Shown here piece after piece: positions 46,802 through 59,395 of a stretch of DNA of 64,000 nucleotides (position 1 is the stretch's first letter; each line of letters starts with the position of its first letter). The notes under the pieces were generated by a model. It did no database searches. It saw only the letters and a program-made list of their open reading frames with translations, and had not been told where the DNA came from. Source of the stretch: Gnetum montanum. Lineage: Eukaryota; Streptophyta; Gnetopsida; Gnetales; Gnetaceae. The translations under genes and the position numbers were made by a program. Where the stretch lies: contig MNCI01005876.1 in the NCBI GenBank assembly GCA_015680685.1, positions 462,543 to 526,542 on the forward strand, in the 5' to 3' direction.

Positions 46802-46959
46802 GTTTTTGGTGCTAGAAGGAGGGCCTCACCATTTCTTCTACATTTTTTTATTATTTTCCCGCATGCTCTCTCCACCATTGGTTTGTGTAGATTGGACCCC
46901 ATCATTGATTCCCTTGGAACCCTACTATACAAATGCCAAAAAGTATCTTTGGAACTTAA
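46802..46959 (+). other. Sequence between LTR copies 1 and 2
   Basis: About 158 bp beginning GTTTTTGGTGCTAGAAGGAG, a likely leader start of the element. No ORF or domain. Confidence 0.45.
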
Positions 46960-47962
46960 CCAAAATTTCTCTAAGTGTTGTGCTATGCTCAACACTATAG
47001 CTACTACACAAGACACTATAGTTGTTATGCTCTAGAGTATAGTAAACATAGCCAACACACAAATGGCTAGTTATATAGAATTTTTCTAAGTGTTATGCTA
47101 CGCTCAGCACTATAGTAGCTATGCTCTTCCCACCTACCACATTGCCATGTGGCACTCGATCCACATTTTGGGCTAACCCTAGTCCTATAAATACCCTTGG
47201 ACCCCCAATGTTTTGGCATTTTAGCATCTTGACACTTAGTTTTGTGGGTGAACGAGACCCAGAGCACACCACACTAGCAAAGAGGCATAGCTATACTACA
47301 TGGTACATCGTGTCCCTATTGCAGCCCTACACTGCATAGTATACCGCAACCTCGTTGTAGCCTTGCATCGCATGGTACATTGCAACCCTATTGTAGCCTT
47401 GCAGAACACTACATGGTACACCATGGTGGCCAACTTGGTAGGCATGGTTCATCACAATGAGCATTAGAATTCATAGCCCAACACCACCAAGACTATGACT
47501 ACACTTCCACTACACCTGTTGTACACTATGTACCTTTTGAAACCCCTTTGGAGTTAACTACACTTCCATTTGGGATGGTGTTCCATTTCTCTCTACAGTT
47601 TCTAGCATTTTCTTGCATTTTTCTTATGTCTTTTCAAATTTTTTCATGTGTCATAATGCTATACTACACTTAGGTGGTAGTCTCTGCAAGTTCACACCCT
47701 CATTTTGGTTAAAACCCTGGCTAGACTTGCCCCATATCTATGGCTACACTTTACACTTAGCACTGCAAAACACCACTTTGACACTTAACACCATTTTGCA
47801 TTGTTTGTAGTTGCATTTTTGTAAATTTCCTATTTGATTAACAAGACCATTTAGGGTGTTACACCTTCATTTCCAGTAAGTCTATCATGTGAAGGTAGGG
47901 TTAAGGTTGTGCATTTGTTGATCCCTTGGTGATTTTAGTCATCAACATTTTTGGTCATTATA
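46960..47962 (+). repeat. LTR copy 2 (5'-truncated)
   Basis: Joins at about 46960 within the minisatellite part of the LTR (AATTTCTCTAAGTGTTGTGC) and continues to TTTTTGGTCATTATA. It has the TATA box at 47186 and the 36-bp repeats. It lacks the first part present in copies 1 and 3. Confidence 0.75.
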
Positions 47963-49992
47963 GTTTCTTGATGCATCTGCAGCAACCAATGTAATGCACA
48001 AGGATAACATACCTAAATGAGTGGTTGAAGCCTATAGCCTCCTACAGGATCCTAGGCCCTATGCATCCCCTAATCCAAACCAAATTAGGAAGCAATTGCC
48101 CGATCAAGGCACTCCCTTGGCTAAAGATGTGCTAGGAACCTACCTACCCATTGCCTCCACTTTTCATGCATTTTTTAATTTCATTTGCATCACAATAGCC
48201 TATGCATTTACATTTTTCTTGCTCACTTAGATCATGCATTTCATTTTATTCATGCATTTCTTACTTTGTTTATGCATTCATTGACTTAGCTTATGCATTG
48301 CATTTGAAAAACATGAAAAATGCATAAAAATCATATAACTAAAACTGCAAAAGAACACATGGCTTGAAAGGTCTTAAACTAGCCCATAGCCTAGAATGAC
48401 TTTAAAATAGTAACCTATGGCCTACCATGGCCTTACATTGGCAACGTACATCGTAGAATGGCATTAAACTATCAGTAATGGCCCAAAATGGCCTTAAACT
48501 ACTACTGCAGCCTGAAACAACCTAAAACTATCACTCTTCGCATTACTTTCCTTTCATTTGTGCATCTTAACTCTATTTATGATAGGTGTCGGTTGATGTT
48601 ATTTTTCTAGTTGATTTTTTTATAAGATCTTGTAGGCACATAACATGACTATGCATGTTGCACCTCACACAAGCAAGGTAAGCATTCATCCACCATGATG
48701 TAGAAAACTAGCACAATCTGCTATGACTATAAATTGGCACAGATTGTCCTTGGGTCATGACATTAAACTGCACAATAGCTCATCCACTATGATGTTAAAC
48801 TAGTACACAGTAGTCTACTAGGACTATAAAATAGCACTCCATGATCTTCTAGGACCTTAAACTTGGTTCGCACACTTGCAACATCATTGCCTCCTACCAT
48901 TTTGCTAATCTTTTGGAGCACCTACCATCAATGCAACCTTTGGAAGACTTGCAACATCATCATCCTAGCACTTTTACTAGCTTCTTGAGCACTTGAAATT
49001 GGCAAAACATTTGACACATTTGTAGCATCTTCACATTTGGCATGTGCACTTGCATTTCATGCTATGTTGTTTTCTTGTCTTCTCAAAGTTGTGTTTCCAA
49101 GACAAAGCCTTGGAGGTAGTCGTTCAAAGATGCATCTCATTGTAGTAGCAAGTTGCCACATCATCCAATGTGCATGATTGGACTATTTAAGCCATTTAAC
49201 AGTGCACATCCCCCTCATCCTTTTATAGCACATCCACTCTTTCATCCCAATAGCCTCTTATCCCTCACATACTCACGATTGCACATCCCTCTAATGCATA
49301 CACACTATGATGCATATAGCATTCTCTTCATGTTAACTATAGAATCCAAGGTGGATGTAATGCAACTTGTCTCATGGGGAGGCTCTATTGGCAGGTCAAA
49401 GCCCAAGCGAATGTAACACAACTCATCCTAGGGAGGAAACACTTATCCTATAGGCATGATGCAGTTGTGTCAAAGTAAAGCCTATCTTATGGCATGTAGT
49501 CCACCTGATGATAGGCATCTTGTAGCTAACATTTTTAAAAAAGTAAGAAATGATAAAAAAGAAAAAAAAAACAAAAAAGTGGGGGTAAAACATGCCCCAA
49601 AAAAATCTAGTAAAGCTATAATTTTACAACTAGTCCAACCTTGAATCGATATTGACCTTCTCATATGCATTTTGACGAGAGGTCAATGTCTTAGGAGCAA
49701 GTCACCCTAGTGCCATGGTCACTATTAGCCATGTTGACTTCACATCTTGCATCATGATACATTATTTGCATTTCATCTTCCCAGTTTGGATTTCATCTCC
49801 TTCTATCATCCCTAACACATTACCTACACTCCTTTCCCTTAGCATATCATTATTCATAGCACTCTTTAATATGGTGAAACAACACTTGATCTAGTACTGA
49901 CAAGTGATGTTTGTGCCATGCTTGTTGTGGTGTTTTGCAATTCTTTGTTGTCTCTTGGGCCACTTCTTCAAACTTCAATAAAGAGGGGCCAA
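47963..49992 (+). other. Internal non-coding region of the three-LTR element
   Basis: No domain was found on either strand. Bases 48165-48310 carry many ATGCATT/TTCATGCATTT motifs. Bases 48380-48870 carry irregular repeats around ATGGCCTTAAACTA. Bases 49540-49600 are purine-rich. The purine tract AAGAGGGGCC at 49981-49990 closes the region. Confidence 0.6.
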
Positions 49993-51060
49993 TGAGACAC
50001 CATAAAAATTTGGGCTACCACTTCTTGACTAGAAATTTGGCTAAGTGTCAAAATGATGGTACTTTCCACAAATTTGTGTAAGTGCTAGAACAATGAAATT
50101 TTTCTAAGTGTTGTGCTACACACAACACTGTAGTGGCTATGCTCTCCATTATAGCTACTATGCTCTTCCCACCTACTGCACTACCACATGGTGCTTGATC
50201 CACATTTGGGCTAACCCTAGCCTTATAAATACCCCTAGACCCCCAATGTTTTAGGGGTTGGCAGTTGGCACTTTCATTTGACATTTAGCTCTATGGAAAA
50301 ATGAGACCCAGAGCACACCACATTGGTAGAGAGGCATAGCTACACCGCATGGTACATCATGGCCCCATTGCAGCCCTACATTGCATGATATACCATGGCC
50401 TTGTTGCAGCCTTGCACTTCACGGTACATTGCAACTCCATTATAGCCCTACAGAACATTGCATGGTACACTACAATGACCAACCCAGTAGGCACGATTCA
50501 TCATGGTGAGCATCAAACTTCATAGCCCCACATCACTGAGACTATGACTATGCTCCCACTATGCCTATTGTACATTATGTACCTTCTAAGGCCCCTTTGG
50601 AGTTAACTACGCTTCCATTTGGGGCAGTGTTCTAGTTCTCTCTCCTATTTCTAGCATTTTCTTGCATTTTTCTTATGTCTTTTCACATTTATTCACATGT
50701 CATCACATTGTATTATGCTTGGGCAGTAGTCTCCATGGGTTGACACCCTCATTTTGGTCAAAACCCTTGGCTATGCTTGTGCTTGTTATATGGCTATGCT
50801 CTACACTTAGCATCACAAAACACTACTTTGACATTTAGCACCATTTTGCATTGTTTGCACTTACATTTCGACTAACCATGCCACCTCCTAGTTGTACCCA
50901 CTGCTCTAATTGCAATAGGCAAAGTCTCTACTTGATCAACGAGATTGTTTAGGGTGCTCTACCTCCATTTCTAGCAAGGCCATCACAGAGAGGTAGGGTT
51001 AAAGTTGTGCATCCATTGATCCCTTGGTGATTCTAGCCATCGACGTTTTTGGTCATTACA
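49993..51060 (+). repeat. LTR copy 3 (3' LTR)
   Basis: Starts TGAGACACCATAAAAATTTG directly after the purine tract and ends GACGTTTTTGGTCATTACA. It has the TATA box at 50224. It carries only about one minisatellite unit, compared with about four and a half in copy 1. Confidence 0.82.
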
Positions 51061-52610
51061 AAAAACTTCAAGGTGTCTTGAGGTCAAAGGGGACTTGTTT
51101 GAACACAAAATGAAACTTTAGATCTTAGTTTGGGGAGATTTTTGAATAGTCCTAGCAAGTGAGCTGCCTTGTCCTACTAGGAGGCATCTTTGATGCGATG
51201 TCTTTAGTTCAAAAAAGACATCCCTTACAAGATGTCTCCTATGAGACATCTCCTTCTTTAGCAAGACATCTTTGAAAATATGTCTTATTCACTAGAGAGA
51301 CATCTCTAGAAAGATGTCTTCTCCACTAGAGAGATGTCTTTTGCAATTTCCAATACTTCTGGAAATATATCTTCCTAACCTTCAAACATTTCATTTGATT
51401 GGGAAAAGTGCAAAACAACTACAAAAGATCACCAAAAGAAAAAAATTCATTAGAGTCTTCAAAAACATGGATGATAAAGTTGGTAAACACAAAGAAATAA
51501 TAGGAACATTGAAAATGAACAAAGGAAAATAAAGCTTGGGCTGGTTACTCTACCTCAACAAACTATGTTATAATGGAGGTTGGATTGCAATACACAAGTT
51601 GAACACCAAGGAATCTAATAACAAGAGAGGATGAAATCACCAACAAGTAAGAGCAATTGATGTTAAAGGAAGATGGAAACTCATAATTAAATACTATATT
51701 ACACCTCTAGCTAATATAGCAACAATGGTTTACAATGAGTTATCTCCAAAAATCATATAGATGATAAAAGAAAAAAATTAATAATAGTTTGGTAGTAATA
51801 GTAAATCTTCAATTCTCATAGTAAAAGGAAATAAAAGCAAGTATTATGCAAGTTTATTAAAATATGATATTTTTTCAAAACTTCATATTCAAGTTCACAC
51901 CATGTGCCACCTTCCATTGACCTATTCTTAGAAAGAAACACTATGCAATTAGTAGCATCTAAATCCAAAAGGTAAATAAAAATAATATTAACAAAAGGTG
52001 CTATTAGATACCAAAATAATAATTTAAAAGAGGAATATTTCAAAATGGAAAGATCATAAAAATATTAGGTAGGTTAAATAAAAGATTACTAAAAGATTTC
52101 ACTATACATCGAAGCATAATTATTAATGTTCTAAAGGTAATGAGATCAAATCCTCCATAAGATTTAATTCAACAAGGTTTAATGAAAGCTAAAGATAAAA
52201 TAGGGGATTAAAAATATGGGTTGGTACAAAAAAGATAATAAGAAAAGAGGTAAGCATCCATCAAATAGGCACGTAGGGGTATAAACACACTTCTGTAAGA
52301 ATGGATCAAAAACATTACAGAAGATAAGTACTTATAGAAGAATAAGTACACTTCTGTAATACACACTTATTGTCAAAAAACACAAAAGAAATAAGTCCTA
52401 AGACTAAGTACAGAAGATAATTTACAAAATACTCCATTATGGATTTTGATTTAGCCATTAGGTAACTAGACAGTGATCCACAAGTGGCACCTACAAGCAA
52501 AGAGATAGCACCAAAAATACAAACATACGTATATCAATATCAAATTTTAAATAATAATCAAATTAAAATATTCAAAAGAAAATAATAGAAAATAGGCTCC
52601 ATTACTACTT
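51061..52610. other. AT-rich flank with a motif array
   Basis: Apart from the GACATC/GATGTC array at 51197-51338 I see no coding or repeat signal. It may continue the sequence interrupted at 45194. Confidence 0.4.
51197..51338. promoter_or_regulatory. GACATC/GATGTC motif array
   Basis: GATGTC at 51197, 51231, 51313 and 51333, and its complement GACATC at 51218, 51246, 51266 and 51300, mostly in the larger form AGATGTCT/AGACATCT. There are eight exact copies in about 140 bp, in both orientations. The probable copia-B LTR has the same motif. This looks like part of an LTR promoter. Confidence 0.5.
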
Positions 52611-55560
52611 GTTAAACCTAACCAAAATGACATTAAATAAATAATCCTTACTAACAAAGGTGAGCCACATAAGTGTTTGACTCCTTACGAAGAAAAATAA
52701 CTTACATAAGCATTAAAAAGATTATTAGAACACCTACCAAGAACGATGACCCATGCAGGCATTGCTAAGCTAAATCCAAAGCCAAATAACATAAATACCA
52801 AAATATAATATATAATATAATAATTAATCCATGGGTGATGGGGATATATGCCTAACTCACTTAATGAGGTTAAAGTGAGGTCTAAAGTCAAGAAATTTGT
52901 TACCAAGAAAATATTATAAAATGGTAAAAAAATTTCTAATACTAGAAAATGTAGAAAAATTATAATAATGGAATTTAAGCTTCTAGAGTCCACTCAAAAT
53001 TGCTAAAATCCTAAAAAACATCATTAGTGATTANCGTCCACTCAAAATTGCTAAAATCCTAAAAAACATCATTAGTGATTATTTTTAAACTTTTAGGCAA
53101 TCTTGAAAGTTCTAGACACTATGTTTTTTGATTTTTTCTCATTATCTTAATTTTCTATTGCATGGAGGTTGGAGATCACTTTTTAAAAGTTTCTTGGTTT
53201 TTCCTACATAATTAAAATATGACATCATAATACATTGCAATTTGTGTTATGTCCTATGATGAAGTTCACAATGGATTGGTAAGGGATATTTGGGTATGTG
53301 TTAGCAAGTTAAGAAACATTTTGTTTTAGGCCATGAGTATGTGGCATTGTTTTGGGGGTTAAAATATGAATTACAACTCAAAAACCTAGCTCTACAGCTG
53401 AAAATTTTAATGGAAGAGAAACAAGATGAACATTTGATCCAGATGCTAACTAACATCTCATGCATTATAATAAATGTCAAAAATACTAGAACTTAAAAAA
53501 TATTAATAAAATAATCAACTATGAATATTAGGCATTTCATCAAATAATTGCTAAACAAAAAGAAATTAACTAAAACATATGCACATGAAAAAAAATATAT
53601 TAAACCCTATAAAATAAAGAAATGTATCAAATTTACCCTACTTAAAATAATGACATTACAACTAGAAATATTTGCACGGTTTTGATCTTTCAAATAGCCT
53701 CCAAATCCTAGGCAAAACTACAGGTTAATAATGGGATTTAATTGAAACTTGAAATGAGATTTGAAACTAAGACCTTACTAGGATCTTGGTTAATAGCACA
53801 AATTTAGATCTAGCTCATGAAAAGTTACAAAAATAAATCTAAGATCCTAGAGATCATTCTAAGTTGCAAAACTTCTGAAAACATCATCAGTTACTATTTT
53901 CATGCTCTAAAGTGTTTTAAGAAGCACTACATGCTATGCTTTTTTTTCCATATTTTTAGTTTTCCATTATGAGAAGGCTAGGAATTACTTTACAAAATCT
54001 TCTTGGTTTTTGTTGAAAAATCAATATATGATGTTAGAATTTTTTATAGCTTGTACCTCAAAGTATAGTGAAGGATGTCACAAACTAGTAAGGACTCCTA
54101 GGAGTCTATGTTGGTGAGTTGAATAGCTTTGACTTTTGGACCATCATCATTTGACATTATTTTAGGGATTAAAAAAGTGAATTATAGTTCAAAACCCTAG
54201 TTTTATAATTGAAAAATTTAGCAAAATAGAAAAAATAAGATAAAAAAGGTTAAAACATTGATGAACATCCCTTGCATGATAATAAATCTAAAGAAAATAC
54301 TAGGACTTAGAAGACATGAATAAAATAATCTAATGTAAATATTTGATACTTCATCAAACAATATTTAACGAATAGAAATAAGCCAAAACATAGGTGCATG
54401 AAATGAAAATATCTAGAACTCATAAAATTGAGTAATGTACCAAATTTATCCTATTTGAAATATTAGCATTGTAGCTATAGAGTTAGCTTGAAAGCTGATC
54501 CACATAAGTATTCAACTCCTTACTAAGAAAGACAACTAGAATAGGCACAACAATTATCAACAAAGGTGAGTCGCATAAGTATCATTCTATTTATTAAGAG
54601 AGATGACTCATGTAAGCATCACAAAGATAGTTAGAACACCTATTCAGCATTAGTAACCCAAATCCAAAGCCAAATAATCCAAATACTAAGCTATAATATA
54701 TAGTATAATAGATAATCCAATGGTGGGAAGATGTACCCAAATCACTTAATAAACCAAAAGAAAGATCTAAAGCCAAAAAAGTCTTTGCCAAGAAAAAAAT
54801 GATAAAATGATAAAAATGCTTAGAAAAAAATATAAATTCTAAAGACTAATTTAAAAATGTTAAAAAATTAAAATAAATAAATAAATCTAAGCTCATAAAG
54901 GTTATTATAAGCTGCTAACATTATAAAAATGTCATTATTTATTATTATCATACTTTTAGACATCCTAAGAAGTTCGAGACAATTTTTTTTAATGTTTTTT
55001 CAATTTTTCATTATTTAAAGGATGGAGATTACTTTATAAAAGTTTCTTGGTTTTTCATGAAAAATAAAAACATGACACCAAAATTCATTATGACCTATGA
55101 TATAGGTTGCAAGAGATTAGTAAGGCTTCAAGGGGTCCACACCAGTGAGTTGAGCAACTGTATCTTGTAAGCATCATCATCCAATATTTTTTTAAGGATC
55201 AAAAACATGAATTACAATTTAAAACCCTAGTTCTATAGTTGAAAAATTTTGCAAAATAGAAGCAAGATAAAAATGAGGGAAAACAAGGTAAAAAAATTGA
55301 TTAATGTCCCATGCATGATAATAAATCTTAGAAAAATACTAGAACTCATAATATGTGAACAAAATAATCAAATCTAAATAAATACATATTGATCAAAATG
55401 TATGCACATGAAAAAAAAGACCAAAAATGCATAAAGTAAAGAAATATATAAAATTTACCCTACCTAAAATGATAGCACTATAGCTAGAAAGCTTCATGTG
55501 ATTGTGATCTCTCAAGAAGGCTTCACATCCTAGGCAAAACTAAAGGTCAACCATGAAATA
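52611..55560 (-). repeat. Kilobase-scale higher-order tandem repeats
   Basis: A block built on CTTGGTTTTT recurs at about 53196, 54003 and 55047. The block with CCAAAGCCAAATAA recurs at about 52776 and 54668. The larger period is about 1.85-1.9 kb, with an internal extra half-unit. Two minus-strand open frames (52685-52993 and 54594-54791, both with LFGFGF) are paralogous products of the repeat. They lie downstream (minus sense) of the second gypsy integrase, so a repeated 3' UTR or LTR is likely. Confidence 0.8.
52988..53081. other. Assembly gap (single N) with duplicated 46-bp flanks
   Basis: The only N in the window, at 53034, is flanked by two identical 46-bp copies (52988-53033 and 53036-53081). 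This is what unmerged overlapping contig ends produce. Confidence 0.9.
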
Positions 55561-55789
55561 TAAGGAAAACTTAAAACAAGATTTGAAAGGAAGGCTTTAA
55601 CAAGGTCTCAGTTAAAAACAAAGATCTATGTCTAGAAAAAGAAAAGGACAACTAAAAAGGGGATAGAAAGGCATATAGCTCAAACCATATAAGCATAGTG
55701 AATAAAAGAAAAGGATAATAAAGCATAATACATAGGCTAGAAAATAAGACATCAAAGATTCAAATCACAAACATACTAAGGGATAAGGG

Positions 55790-57234
55790 GTATTTATGGT
55801 AGATTGGGATACACTCCCATGCTTAAGAATCTTCTTCCTCGAAGATCTTGATTACGAGGTATAGAGATCTTTCTTTACTTTCTATGTTGCCTCCTTAACT
55901 TCATGCCTTTTCCAAATAACCTTTCCCATAAGAATCCTTAATCTTATCTCAATACTATCTATAATCTTAATTGATTAGTCTGAAAAATCAACATCAAGTT
56001 ACAACTAAACATCTTGCCAATCCATTCTATGAGTTAGATCTGTAACATAATTTCTCAACAAATAAACATAAGATACATCATGAAACAATTGCAACTATTG
56101 TGAAAAATAAAGTTGATAAAATTTTTAATTTTTTCCAAATTGAAAAGAAATAAATGTAATGAGATGTTAACTTTCCTCTTTTGTCAAAATTCATAATCCC
56201 TTTTAAAAATGAACTTTAAGAAAAACTTGATGACTCATGTTGAACTTACGATGTCATCTACCTTTGTTAGCATACTTCATGTATTTATCTTGAGATGTAT
56301 ACAATCTACCCCTAATAATCATAATGTGCTCTCTAGGCTCTTGAATGATATATGTCCTAGTCCTCTATCTTTTCTCTATAGAATTTGAACAAAGAGGTAT
56401 ACAACAAGAGCTATCATACAATAATTCATAAGGTATTACTTTCAAAGTAGCCTTATAATTATTATTACAAGAAACATTTTCTAGTGAAAGAACTCTATCC
56501 CAACTATATTTAGAGAAGCATATCCTCCAAAATTTAATTAGTTTTCTTTATCTGATAATTTCTCTTAAGATGATACAATGAGCTAAGAGTTAGCATAGTA
56601 TCTAGATTCTTATGAAAAGACTACTAAAGTTTAGAAGTGAACTTAGAATCTTTTTCCAACATAATCTTGGTCAAAACTCTATATAATTTGATAATTTCTA
56701 ATAAGAACAACTAAATAATCTATTCTACACTAGTTATTACTTTTGTAGCTAAGAAATGAGATAATTTGGTTAACAGATCTATGGCTAGAAGGGTACAATC
56801 TTTCCAACTCTTAATATAAGCCAATATAGTAATGAAATCCATGTTAATGATTTTTCATTCCCATAATGGAATGGTGCATGGGTAAAGATAATCACAAGGC
56901 CTATGATCCTCTATCTTAATCTACTAATAGAGTGAGTATTTAGCTACATACTCACTAACATCTTTCTTCATAGTAGGCTACTAGTACTATCTCTTAATGT
57001 TATGATATATCTTATTACTACTAGGATGCGTCTAATACTTTCTCAAGAGAGTCCCATCAAGTAGATTTTGTTTGATTATAAGCTTCACATACATCCTACT
57101 CTCAAAGATTAATAATCAAGAATTATTAACTAAAAATGCCAAGTTTATTAGAGAAATGCTTATCATTTTTTCTTAACACCAAGGATCAAATGTTTGTTAA
57201 GAACATATCTCTTACTTCAAACTATATAAGTTAG
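55790..57234 (-). pseudogene. Gypsy-C integrase and 3' pol remnant
   Basis: Minus strand, from about 57140 downward: HPSSNKIYHNIK and PTMKKDVSEYVA (zinc-binding N-terminal part of integrase), MDFITIL (about 56840), LLAIDLLTKLSHFLAT, DSKFTSK (about 56655), and a block near 56540 resembling the region after the catalytic Glu (ILEDMLL). Near 55830-55890, EVKEAT is compatible with a chromodomain tail. This pattern is that of a chromovirus-type gypsy, different from gypsy-A. Many stops. It is cut at 57234 by the gypsy-B LTR. Confidence 0.75.
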
Positions 57235-58042
57235 TGATGAGCGGTGAGGTACCCCTACGCTCAACCATACGAATATGAGTGTTTCATGCATGATTCGGTT
57301 GAATTCCAAGGACTAAGTGCCTATGCACCTTTGTGGAACAATAACAAGTTGGTTAATCATTGTCTTCCCAAACTTACTTGTATGTCACGGTTGTATGATT
57401 AAGTAAGCTTGAGGCGTATGATTTTTATAGCTTTTATGTGTTTTATATCCTATGCTAGTAAAGAGGTGGAGAGAGATAAATGAGTAACTAATATAATTTA
57501 ACCACTCATTAACTAAGTCCTAATTACTCCTAACACTAGTATCCATTCCCACTTGCTATACACATCTTGAACCAGTGCAATGCTGTTGGGATTACCAAAC
57601 GCTAATTGTCACTGGGTTACTAAGCACTACATGCATGCTTGAAGTGGTCATACTAAGTGTATTTAACTAAGAGAGTTGTAGGGTGAGAGAAATCATTAAT
57701 CAACTAGAAAAGCATTAAATAATAATTAATGCTAATTAATCTATTTTGAATGCTACAAGGTTTATCATAAATTTCTTCTTTATTACCATACACAAAGTGT
57801 GCTTAGGTACATAATGCTTGAATAAAGATCCATTCACTCTATGACTACTACTGTAGGTACGCAGAAATAATTCTAACTCTTGGGGGAGAAAATGGCAAGA
57901 GTTTGGTTAAGGGACTAATTGTCTAATGTGAAAACCAAGGGCACTGCCTCTTCTTTATAGGAGAGGAGATAGGCTGCAATATTGGGTACCTGACATCACA
58001 TGGTTGGATCCAATATCACAGTCCTGCTATCGCAGCTCATCA
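57235..58042 (-). repeat. Gypsy-B 3' LTR (gypsy-A family)
   Basis: Complete LTR with TGATGAGC...GCTCATCA ends. It shares blocks with gypsy-A LTRs, such as CATGCATGCTTGAAGTGGTC near 57631 and GCTTAGGTACATAATGCTTG near 57791, in reverse. On the minus strand CATGGGGGTA precedes it, a purine tract, so it is a 3' LTR. Confidence 0.85.
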
Positions 58043-58240
58043 TACCCCCATGACTGAATGAAAACTTATCTTCAAGTTCCTTACAAAATATTGGGAAGGT
58101 ATGGGATTATTGATTGAATGACCATTGATGGTGGAACAAGGTGATAGACTTAAGGTGCCTAGTGAATGGATCAACAATACAATACATAAGGAGCATTAGT
58201 GTTCATGACTACTGAGGTTAACACTATACATAGATGACAT

Positions 58241-58438
58241 CTAGCCTTTATTTGGCAGCTGGAAGAGACAAAGAGAGAAAAAGAATAAGGCGTGTTGCTG
58301 CTGATGCCAAGATTGCATCTTCTGTTGTTTATCCATAACTAAGCCACCAATCTTGCTCCTTTCGTAAACGCTCCAATTTTGTTCCATCCTGAGTGTTTCC
58401 TCCACATCCAGTCCATTGTTATACGATTTCCATCTACA
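58241..58438 (-). other. Exon-like open frame inside gypsy-B
   Basis: On the minus strand CTGTGTTGTGTGTGTAG, a possible splice acceptor, precedes an open stretch reading KSYNNGLDVEETLRMEQNW and later MDKQQKMQSWHQQQHAL. The composition is more balanced than in its surroundings. It might be a captured gene fragment. No family recognised. Confidence 0.25.
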
Positions 58439-59360
58439 CACACAACACAGTCACAAATGAGCAAGGGTAGATAAATCACAATGTAGTTGATGCCTTGCCT
58501 CAATGTAAAATGCATTGGCTGAGTTGTGGTTATGGAAGATACTAATTTTAGAGATTTAACACCAGTGACTACCTAAGGTGTAGGGGTTAGGAAAAATTAA
58601 AAAATTTGTGCTAGGGCCCCCATGACTAAGAGTGAACCTTCGATAACGATAGGATGGAAAAAGATAAGGAATACGAAAGATGGAGGAAAACCAACAACGA
58701 CAATGCCAATAAAATGGATGTCATAGATCAAGATGAAAAAAAAAGAATTGTTGATTGTAGGAAACATTAAAGGAAAAGAAGTTAACAAATGCATTAAAAA
58801 GGAGTGCCAGTGGGTCCTCTCCAAAGTAGGTTCATGTCCTTGATGCCCTAACAGACCCACAAACTAAAGAGTCTGTAGGCTCTAGGAATGTCATTTGGAA
58901 GCAAGAGTTAAAAACTTACCCACAAGAATTTACAAAGGAAAAATAATGCATCAACCAAGATACAGACTAATGATAATACTAGAAATGAGGTGAAAAATGG
59001 AAAAGAAAGGTGGAGAGGAGAGAATGGAATGGAAACTCAAGAACAAGGTTGTGTAAAGTCCCTTGTATGTGTTTTATGGTTAATGTGACTGAGTAGAAAT
59101 CATTCCAAATCTAGGCTCAAAAAACCACATTAAGTGACCTTGCATCAACACATTTGACCAACCTATCCTCAGAAAGCAACAAGAATGCCTCTACAAAAGG
59201 TCACCACCATTCCAAGGAGAGCGAGATGGAGAATTCGGAAGTGAGAAAGGGCCTTAGTTAGAGGGAACCTTTAGGCATGGGTAACATGTTTTTCCAATGC
59301 CATAACTAGTGCGTGTAGCCAAAATTCATTATTGTGTCTAAGGGGTATTCTTTGAATTCT

Positions 59361-59363
59361 CAC

Positions 59364-59394
<31 letters not shown>

Positions 59395-59395
59395 T
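59361..59395. repeat. (CT)n microsatellite
   Basis: TTTCTCTC units followed by an uninterrupted CT run of about 20 bases, ending before TTTACATG. Confidence 0.9.

Larger units (their letters stand above)
45195..51060 (+). mobile_element. Non-coding LTR element with three LTR copies
   Basis: LTR copies lie at 45195-46801, about 46960-47962 (truncated at its 5' side) and 49993-51060. Each has a TATA box and the same order of short repeats. The outer copies start TGAAACACC/TGAGACACC and end TCATTATA/TCATTACA. AAGAGGGGCC, a good purine tract, precedes the last. Flanks are AAAGA on the left and AAAAA on the right, possibly a target duplication with one mismatch. The internal DNA has no pol domain on either strand. 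A large retrotransposon derivative with an internal LTR duplication fits best. Confidence 0.75.

Noticed and set aside
45381-50470. CRISPR-like array from regularly spaced palindromic repeats
   Set aside because: Units of about 107 bp and 36 bp vary throughout, have no unique spacers, and lie in LTRs of a plant retroelement.
52685-54791. Two paralogous hydrophobic minus-strand frames (LFGFGF) as a membrane protein family
   Set aside because: They belong to the tandem repeat units; the frames differ in length and have no flanking gene structure.
58597-58860. 87-codon minus-strand hydrophobic frame as a membrane protein
   Set aside because: Low-complexity Phe/Ile/Val content in AT-rich DNA inside a truncated retroelement; no family.
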